Origin: Haliclystus octoradiatus
Lineage: Eukaryota; Cnidaria; Staurozoa; Stauromedusae; Haliclystidae
Length of the DNA: 64,000 nt
Reading direction: 5' to 3'
Assembly: GCA_916610825.1 (NCBI GenBank)
Contig: OU744446.1
Location: forward strand, 4,845,001-4,909,000
Made by a program: the position numbers and the translations under genes. The notes under the pieces were generated by a model, which saw only the letters and a program-made list of their open reading frames with translations, was not told where the DNA came from and did no database searches. This document shows, in pieces, positions 57,004 through 64,000 of the stretch (position 1 is the first letter of the stretch; every line of letters begins with the position of its first letter).

Positions 57004-57223
57004 AAGTTGTTCAAACACCTTCAATAAACTACTCTACTCTGCTCTATTCTATTCTATACGTTTGTTGTATATAATAAGTCAAACAACGTTTTAAGAACAA
57101 TTTTCTTCAGTCTAAGTTGTTCAAAGACCTTCAATAAACTACTCTACTCTGCTCTATTCTATTCTATACGTTTGTTGTATATAATAAGTCAAACAACGTT
57201 TTAAGAACAATTTTCTTCAGTCT
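57004..57223. repeat. 110-bp tandem duplication
   Basis: 57004-57113 and 57114-57223 are two head-to-tail copies of a 110-bp unit. They begin AAGTTGTTCAAA and contain ACTACTCTACTCTGCTCT and CAAACAACGTTTTAAGAAC, with one clear mismatch (CAAACACC against CAAAGACC). No coding sense. Confidence 0.85.
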
Positions 57224-58592
57224 ATTCGTCCTGTAACGTAAGTTACCTATTCTCTAATTACTAAACTGTAATAAAGACTGTATAAAGCGTTTTAGCTGAA
57301 CAGCTCAAACATTATTAAATAGATACAGTGAATACAGGGGCTGGTTCAACAGCACAATTTAAAATTCAGATGTATAACCAGAGATGTATAATCAGAATAA
57401 ATATCATCATCTATTACCATTTATTAATCATTATAATCATTTAAATCTAAATTATATTTTATTATCTATTATTATTATATATCTATACATTTTTTCATTC
57501 AAGTATTATGCAATTCAAAAAAAAAATTCAGTATCCAGACAATCAAGAAACAGCATAAAAATTCTCCATTTAAAACTCTATCAAGTTACTTAAATTATAC
57601 AGGCAAATTTAATTTAATTTACATTATATGTAATAATCTAAACTCAAGTCCATTTATATGTCTTAAATACATCTGACTACCACTACTTTATAATATCAAA
57701 TATTCATTTTTCAATAGAATTATACAATGTTGTATGGGATGATAGCTATACGAAAACTCAGTTTGCATACCAAGTAAAAGATTATTGGTTAAAATGTAAA
57801 ACTAGGACTATGATTTGCCGAAAGGGTTTTATTCAGACATTAAAAATGTAAATTGAATACAACTCAATTCTATGCCTCAGCAAGCTTTGGTATTCAAACT
57901 TAATTTATCAAACCGCTTCTATTTTATAATTAATGAAAGGTGTTCGTACAAAATGAATTAAACACATGTTCACTAGGAACCAGATAATAATTAATTCAAA
58001 GCTAAAATCACGATTTATATCAAGACGATAACAATTTTTACAATTTTCGAAAGATAGAAACTCCGATATTTGATCAAATTAAAAGCACATATTTATCATA
58101 AAAATTTACTAAAAAATGTTGAGCACATGTTTAAATCATTTTTTATGTATTATAATAACTGGATTTTAAGTATATATATTATGACTGTGCATGGATGATC
58201 TACAAGGGATAATAGGCACACCATTTCTATTCATTTAAAGATTTGTTAAAAACAACGTAAAACTATACAACGTGATATCGACACTTTTGTTATATAAAAC
58301 ACCGCATAACATGGCGGTAGACATCTAAAAGTCAATTCATAATCAATTCATAGACAAGTAAAAATAGGGTAACATCAAATACATTCTTAAAACAATAACA
58401 TGAAGATTCATCGATGTTGTTAGAAATCGTCTTTATCTTTTGGCTTTTGAGATTTGCGACGTTGAAGTGCTCTGCGATTTATCCTGAAACGAGGCTAAAC
58501 CGGCTAAAAGAGAAGCTGGAAGAGCTCATGCTTTGCAGAGCTGTTCGAGAACTTGCAGAGCTCACGTTTCGTAGAAAAAGTCGTGGAGCTCT
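57224..58592. other. Intergenic, no gene seen
   Basis: Very AT-rich to about 58400. A frame of 116 codons from 58414 begins with a hydrophobic run and then RLKEKLEELMLCRAVRELAEL, but it runs into the family C fragment at 58593 and has no conserved feature. Confidence 0.4.
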
Positions 58593-58750
58593 CCGGGAGG
58601 TAACTTTCATACTTTTGGTATACGTTCTAATAGTTATAAAGAGTACTTTTTTAAAATTGAAAAACAAGTTTTTAATGTTATATTTTATCAAAAACATTTG
58701 TCCGAGTTCAACTTTGTGCAAAAGCTTTTTTTTTCAATTAAATATTTTAG
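58593..58750. mobile_element. MITE family C fragment
   Basis: CTCCGGGAGGTAACTTTCAT followed by ACTTTTGGTATACGTTC is the left arm of family C; the right arm is lost. GAGCTCACGTTTCGTAGAAA before it and GAGCTCATGTTTTTGTAGAA at 58837 form a separate local repeat. Confidence 0.5.
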
Positions 58751-59177
58751 GGTGTCCTTCTTAAAAACAGTTTGTAGTATATTTTCCCCGATATTCTCAT
58801 TAGTACAGTTCAGGATTTGTAAGACAGAGTTGCGGAGCTCATGTTTTTGTAGAAATGGTTGCCTATCGCTAATTTGTTCTAGCAAACAAAAGTTACAGGT
58901 AAATCTTGATTAACCAGCCGGCATTCGGCTAGACCAAAGCCTTCGATGGCTCTGGTATTGATTCTTGACTATACTCTTGAACTGAATAAAATAAGTTCAA
59001 GTTTACGTTTTGTAGACATAATCGTGGGTTTGTTGGCAATTTAATATGTGGTCAGGGAATGAAATCGTCACAAGCCCTGTTGGAAGTATCTATACTGTAG
59101 TCAAGGAGTTTAAATTCTAGAACTTTCGATTTAGCATTATGTATCAGTCCTTTCTGATTGAGCAAATGTATCCGGGA

Positions 59178-59476
59178 CCCGGGGGAGTAACTCCAGCTCT
59201 TCAGGGACGGGGGGGGTGCCACTTTGGAAAAAGGTAAAGTACCCGAAAAGTTGCAAAAATTCTGTTGATTCTACCCAAAAAGTTCTAACAGGATGATTGA
59301 AAATACACAAAAATGATGCAAAATGATGCACAAATTCTTGAAAAGGTTAAAAAGAGTACACCCAAAAGCTCAAAAATTTGAATTCTATTACATAAAAAGT
59401 TTTTTCTGAGCTGGAATATGGACCCCAAAAGTGGCACGTCTCCGTATGGCCGTCATAGTGGAGTTGCCCCCCCGGG
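59178..59476. mobile_element. MITE family C, 8-bp TSD
   Basis: A 299-bp element starting CCCGGGGGAGTAACTCC and ending GAGTTGCCCCCCCGGG. It is flanked by exact ATCCGGGA (59170-59177 and 59477-59484). The left arm has AGCTCTTCAGGGACGGGG and the right arm GGCACGTCTCCGTATGGCC. It is similar to the copy at 31326 in reverse orientation. Confidence 0.88.
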
Positions 59477-59632
59477 ATCCGGGAATGTATCACAAGTAAC
59501 TAATCAATCTTCCTACATACTGAAAACTTTGACTAACGAAAGAGGAGTTTGTACAGGTATAGGTTATAGGTATGTGGCTGCACATACATAAATATATAGA
59601 TTGAGCTACACATATGAGCTGCCTGCTGGGGG

Positions 59633-60133
59633 TAGCTTCCATATTTTTGGTATACGTGGGCGTACAAATATTAAAGGGGTACTATTTTCAAAGTCCAGGA
59701 AAATTGTTTAGGGTATGCCTTTACCAGAAAACGTTTTGAGGTATCATTTTGACACATTTCAATTTTTTCATTTTGCAAAACAAATTTTGCTTTTGAATTT
59801 TTTTGTTTTTTTGTTTATTTTTGGTTGAATCTGTCATTCATAACAATATATTTGGGGCATCATTTTCATCATATGAAACATTTTTATGTTCATTCTGTCA
59901 TAAGTTGCTATATAGATAACTGAAATTAAAGCAACAACAGAGCAAGAAGATACACAACAACTAGGCAAGCGTTAGAACTGAAAAGAACAAGGGCGTTTCC
60001 CTTGGTCATGTGTTTATATTAAATCACACCATACATTAATAATGATTATGCTAATTATGCATTACGTGATACATTCTGCCAAAGTTCCATTTGAACAACC
60101 CCGTCGAAGCGCAATGGAAGTTATCCCTGGGGG
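59633..60133. mobile_element. MITE family C, second subtype, with nested insertion
   Basis: Left arm GGGGGTAGCTTCCATATTTT followed by TGGTATACGTGGGC; right arm CAACCCCGTCGAAGCGCAAT followed by GGAAGTTATCCCTGGGGG. The order of blocks matches the copy at 28356 read in reverse, except that 59898-60071 (174 bp) is extra and is bounded by a 7-bp direct repeat CATTCTG. Confidence 0.8.
59898..60071. mobile_element. Unknown 174-bp insertion, 7-bp TSD
   Basis: Sits inside the family C element between CATTCTG at 59891-59897 and CATTCTG at 60072-60078. Removing it and one CATTCTG restores the family sequence (compare 28356-28666 in reverse complement). It starts TCATAAGTTGCTATATAG and ends GCATTACGTGATA. 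No inverted ends, poly(A) or tRNA boxes were seen, and no second copy was noticed in the window. Confidence 0.7.
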
Positions 60134-60520
60134 AGCGGTTTGTCTATTATAAAGTTGTCATTAAAAACCTGACCTTTCACTACAGACATCAAGAAATTGC
60201 AAATTGCCCATAAAACTTTATCATAAAATTATTAATAAATTGTAAGCATCTGAATCACAGTCTCACATCGTCAATTTGTACTTTCAAAATACGAACTATA
60301 TAAACTGCGTATACAAGCTTTGAATCTTCCAGCGTAGTCAAGAGACATCAGCAATAACAGGAACATTGAAAGAGAGTTGTTACCTTCTCGATCTTATTGT
60401 AACTTTTTCGATCTGATTTTACGGATCGTAAAAATCAATAAATGGATCGTAGCCTCTATTTATATACTTTATTCGTGAGTACGAGGCCACTTGTAAACTC
60501 TTCGTTTTGCAAACGAAAAG
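60134..60520. promoter_or_regulatory. NDUFA13 5' flank
   Basis: The space between a family C element and the NDUFA13 ATG. The last 45 bases before the ATG (from about 60476) are less AT-rich and carry a short inverted word CGTTTTGCAAACG (60501-60513). No canonical TATA or CCAAT box could be assigned with confidence. Confidence 0.35.
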
Positions 60521-63500
60521 ATGGCGGAGTTTTTCAAGCGGATAGCACATAAGCAGGATTTGCCGCCTCCTGGTGGCTATGCTGCGGTAGCTTATGAAAG
60601 AAACATACCTCGAAGGGGACCTCCTGGCTATGTTTTATTTGGTGGTTGTGCAGCTTTAATGTTGGCTGGATTCTATCGCATTGTTTTGGCAAACAGAAAA
60701 TACAGGTAAATCAAATCTTGAATTCTTGATTAACCAAGGTAGGCTAATAAGTTGCAATAACCAGTGTCCAGTCAGCTCAGCTTGAGCTTGACTCTTGACA
60801 ATACTCTTAATCTCAATAAAATAAGTTCAAGTTCATCACCACCTAGGCACCTAAGAAAGACTGCAGGGCAATTCGATCGTGATGGAGTCTCAATTTACAG
60901 AGACTTTTAAATAATCAGCCTGTTATATATATTGTGTTTACATAATTAAAATAATTTTAAATCAAAAATATAATTAAACATCACTCATGCTCATCACTGA
61001 TCAGGGATCACTGTTCATAAAACTTATTTCGGAAAACTAGCTCAACTCAAATTAAATAACAATAACATTTTTCTGTTTTAATCTATGCCTATAAATGTAT
61101 AAGTCTGTGTATGTGTTTGTGTTTATGTCCAGAACAGCTTTCTCCGTCTGGGCTATTCCATCGTGTCTGACTGACACATCGGAAGATATTTTCGAATAGG
61201 GCAGATCAAGTTCCATACAAAGTTTGATCAATTATTATTTCTTACAAATAAAGAGTGGCAAAAAGAATCCCAGAAATTATAATATTCACAATAATTCAAA
61301 ATATTAATAAATTACAGCAAGTTAAAGGTCCGTGTCTGACTGACTCGGACGCTCGCCATTTTGCCAATTGGAGATAAACATTTGTAGATTTCTGCGAAGT
61401 GTTGGCAGAAAGAAGAATAAAATCACATTCGTCATGTCCTTAGAATATTATACTTCACAAATATTATTCATTTTATTAAATACTTTCAAAACTTCTAAGG
61501 CAATAAACAAATGTTTCTCGTGTCTGACTGACAAGCTTTCGTGTCTGCCTAACCTCTCCGAAGCAGTTTGTGTCTGACTGACATAACTTGACATAAAACA
61601 CATTTAATACACTTTTATTAAAACTTTTATATATTCGTTCCAAATCTATAATCATCATGTAATGTAAATTAGTTATTCTTCTTGTTCAAAATGTAACACA
61701 CATACAGATAATATTCTAAACAACAAGGCCAAATGAACTGCCATTCCCATTTCGCATGCGATAAAACAGTCAACACGCATGACTAAATATTGACGACAGC
61801 GACATCAAATTACCATGTAGTGTGAAGTGTCCAAAACAATGGGTAGGCGGTCACACGGCTTCTTTGATTATATGATCATTACGGCATTAGCTTTGAGATG
61901 CCGACTGTTGCGCTTAGGTCGAAACTGTCCGTATAAATATTTTCTGTCAGTCAGACACGCAGATTTAAAGGATGACGTGGAAGAAAAGAGCAATATTTCC
62001 CGCCAAATATGCAAAGGAACTATTTTCTACTTTGCATACAAAAGGATTTAGCGATCAAGTGTCACGCTGTGGAGTAAACAAAACATTTAGGGCTTTTTCA
62101 TGTCTAACTGACAGCGGCCCGAAGTAATCGAAACATTTATATGATTTCAAGGTAAAATACATTCATTATTCTTTATTTCTACTACATAATAATAAAAACA
62201 AGTGAATTCATATTGATTGATGTAATTTTTGTTAGGAAATCATGAACAGAAAAACGCAACATTTCAAGTTTTAGTTTGTTGTTGTTTTCATAAATTCACG
62301 AGCGGCCAACTCGACGCTCTCTCTAAAACATCAATTTTATCCACATCTAAGTCTATAATCTCAATCAAACATATATATAATGATGGTAAAAGTATTTATT
62401 GACTAAATAGCATTTAAATAGCACAATGCATGTCTATTATTGTCATGAAAATAAGCTGTTATGAAATAAATACTTCACATATCAATTTTTAACTTTATTT
62501 GATCATTTTGAAAAAGCAGAATACCAGCCGAATATTGGTGGGATAGGCTATATATGTGGACTTACAGAATTTCAGGCCAAACCACCGAATAGCGGCCATT
62601 TTCTGGCCAGTCAAAATTTGGTGCATCCTATATAACATTACCTAAATCGATTGTTTTTTATTCTTAGGGAAATCAGGAGGGAAACAGTGAATGCTCGAAT
62701 TGCAATACTGCCTTTGTTACAGGCCGAATCTGATAGAGAGTAAGTGTTGTTATATAAGCAGAGAGCTGCAGTCAATATTGCAGAGCATTTTATTGATGGG
62801 ACCCCCAAAATAGCGCATTTATGACCCATAAATGACTAATGTGTCAGATGACAAGATAAATTCAATGTATAATTTAAAGAAGAATATAAGAAAAATACAA
62901 ATCTATATGGTGTGTGGGTGCTGTGTCGTTTTCTGAAGCTTCTTCGTTATATTTGAGCTCAAATATTGAATAAATTGCCTGATGATCGCCTTGGCGTGAA
63001 ACTTTGAGTAGCAAAAATGATTGTCTGATTTTTGACTTCATATTTTATATATTATTTGAGCTAAAATAAATTATAAATTGTACATGTAAATCAGGAGAAT
63101 ATAAATTTTGTTCTGAATTTGTCAAACCCAAAAATATTGTTGTTGGTGCATTAATCATTTAGCCAGGTAAGGTAGTAGTTTTTTTCACCGGGGTGCTTGG
63201 CTAGTTGACTAGTATTTTTTGGAGCGCATGTGAGTTCAATGGCCGGATGCCCTTCCTGACACCAATCAATAGTGCTTCTGCCAGGGATTTAACCCAAGAC
63301 CCTGCGTGCAGAGCTCTAACCGTCTAACGCCCTATCAACTGCACTATGGCCCCTCAATTTGAACAACAAATAAAAACAAAGAATCACCTTGTTCTAGGAT
63401 TCAGGAGGTCAAAACGTTTAGTCAGACAATCTATATTTATGTTTCAGGACACTACGATTGTTAATAGACAATGTTGAAGAAGAAGCTAACATCATGAAAG

Positions 63501-63586
63501 ATGTGAAAGGATGGAAAGTTGGCGAAAGTGTATATAACACAGATCGTTGGGTACCACCACATGGAGCTCAGCTAGAAAAGTTATAA
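60521..63586 (+). CDS. NDUFA13: NADH dehydrogenase subunit NDUFA13 (GRIM-19)
   Basis: Three exons, 60521-60705, 62668-62739 and 63448-63586, with AG/GT borders and matching phases; 131 aa (human protein 144). The ATG stands in an AAAAGATGG context and matches the usual start. The N-terminal part has [20 protein letters not shown] and a single transmembrane helix ([18 protein letters not shown], about residues 37-54). Exon 2 has [20 protein letters not shown]. Exon 3 ends in [20 protein letters not shown] followed by PP, the hallmark of the family. NDUFA13 is an accessory subunit of respiratory complex I in the inner mitochondrial membrane, needed for assembly. The C-terminus is shorter than in vertebrates. 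Intron 1 (about 2 kb) carries a cluster of a TGTCTGACTGACA motif, and intron 2 an antisense SINE. AATAAA overlaps the stop region (63585-63590). Confidence 0.95.
61160..62115. repeat. Clustered TGTCTGACTGACA motif in NDUFA13 intron 1
   Basis: CGTGTCTGACTGACA or a close variant occurs at about 61163, 61332, 61520, 61540 (variant GTGTCTGCCTAAC), 61570, 61944 (reverse complement CTGTCAGTCAGACACG) and 62099 (variant ATGTCTAACTGACAG). Sequence between copies differs, so this is not a simple tandem array. Confidence 0.7.
63178..63355 (-). mobile_element. tRNA-derived SINE, antisense
   Basis: Read on the minus strand, it starts GGGGCCATAGTGCAGTTG with an A-box-like TAGTGCAGTTGATAGGGC and a B-box-like GGGTTAAATCCC. 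It continues with a body containing AGGAAGGGCATCCGGCC, a word I recall from SINE bodies of several marine animals, and ends in an A-rich tail (GTGAAAAAAACTAC). About 178 bp. It lies in NDUFA13 intron 2, opposite to the gene. Confidence 0.65.
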
Positions 63587-63590
63587 TAAA
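63585..63590 (+). terminator. Poly(A) signal, NDUFA13
   Basis: AATAAA overlaps the last base pair of the stop codon region. If it is the signal used, the 3' UTR is only about 20 bases. A later weaker signal is possible in the next 300 bases, which otherwise show nothing. Confidence 0.45.
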
Positions 63591-63897
63591 CTGTAGGGTA
63601 GGCATATCATTGTATGTCTGTTTGTTTGATTCATTTCTCAATTACCAGCATTGCTATTTCATTATATATATTCAAATTAGTTATTAATACATTGTTGTAT
63701 ATGTTAGTTGATATAATTAACGTTGCACTTTACTACAATTATTATCAAGTGAATATAATTTTGTAATTTTCTTTCGATCGAAATGTTCTTGATGTGTTGT
63801 ATCAAAATGTTTTGTGTCAGAAGTTTGCATTTTAATATGTGATCTTTTAAGCTGTAAAAAATTGAAAGATTTTGATAATGTGTGATTTACATTGTAG

Positions 63898-64000
63898 TCC
63901 AGTCAATCTAAAATTTGACCAAGGACAAATTGCAACACAAGCTTTTTTTATGGAATATAGGGTAGAATTTTATGCTGAACAACATATCAAAAATCGAGAA
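63898..64000 (+). CDS. Partial exon of a next gene
   Basis: After an acceptor (ACATTGTAG) one frame stays open to the window edge and reads PVNLKFDQGQIATQAFFMEY followed by RVEFYAEQ. The residue composition is protein-like and the YRVEFY segment resembles the strand that ends the first lobe of FERM domains, but the match is weak and made by eye. Start and end are unknown, and the gene continues right of the window. It could be the next gene or an alternative 3' exon in the NDUFA13 transcription unit. Confidence 0.4.

Noticed and set aside
58414-58764. A 116-codon plus-strand ORF with an apparent signal sequence and charged helix
   Set aside because: The second half is family C transposon sequence and the rest consists of local GAGCTC repeats.
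1-64000. CRISPR array, bacterial operons, integrases or phage genes
   Set aside because: The spliced animal genes, LINEs and SINEs show a eukaryotic nuclear genome. The direct repeats seen are simple tandem duplications without regular spacers.

Overview
The window is nuclear DNA from an invertebrate animal. It is AT-rich, its genes are split by introns with GT-AG junctions, and it contains a complete Wnt ligand gene, a family found only in animals. Short inverted-repeat DNA elements, LINE fragments and tRNA-derived SINEs fill most of the space between and inside the genes. Nothing in the sequence fixes the phylum; sponge, cnidarian, lophotrochozoan and tunicate all remain possible.

Six protein-coding host genes can be supported, plus part of a seventh. 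In order they are: (1) the 3' half of a RasGRF/Sos-type Ras guanine-nucleotide exchange factor (+, exons 2896-6855); (2) LARP6, an RNA-binding La-related protein coded by a single exon (-, 9034-10434), lying tail to tail with the RasGEF; (3) a GRAMD2-type GRAM-domain membrane protein, assembled here from 12 exons whose phases all agree (-, 19984-26636, 390 aa); (4) a leucine-rich-repeat-only protein in one exon (-, 39919-40680); (5) a Wnt gene assembled from four exons with signal peptide (-, 42572-51102, 360 aa); (6) NDUFA13/GRIM-19 of mitochondrial complex I (+, 60521-63586, three exons, 131 aa); (7) one exon of a further gene at the right edge (63898-64000). The genes do not form an operon or a pathway cluster. 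They look like ordinary neighbours separated by transposon-filled gaps.

Mobile DNA by region: 1-2.9 kb holds a solitary retrotransposon gag-like ORF and a MITE. 4.5-8.5 kb holds several small inverted-repeat elements and a SINE inserted into a MITE. 10.8-11.6 kb is an 809-bp element with 39-bp terminal inverted repeats and TAA target duplications. 13-17 kb is tandem duplications and MITEs. 17.9-18.3, 29.5-31.1 and 38.8-39.5 kb are 3' pieces of non-LTR retrotransposons. 27.3-27.7 kb has two hairpin elements with 9-bp target duplications. 37.6-38.5 kb is a large foldback. 51-60 kb is a gene-free stretch upstream of Wnt with tandem repeats and more MITEs. The commonest family (called C here, ends CCCGGGGG, about 300 bp) has about eleven copies, and four of them have exact 8-bp target duplications.

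I found no clear new defence or biosynthetic system. The most unusual signals are the hairpin elements with exact target duplications, two isolated perfect hairpins (29-bp and 19-bp stems), a short unknown insertion nested inside a family C element, and a cluster of a repeated 13-15-base motif in the first intron of NDUFA13. Exon joins were made by eye from splice signals and reading phase. None has been checked against transcripts or databases.
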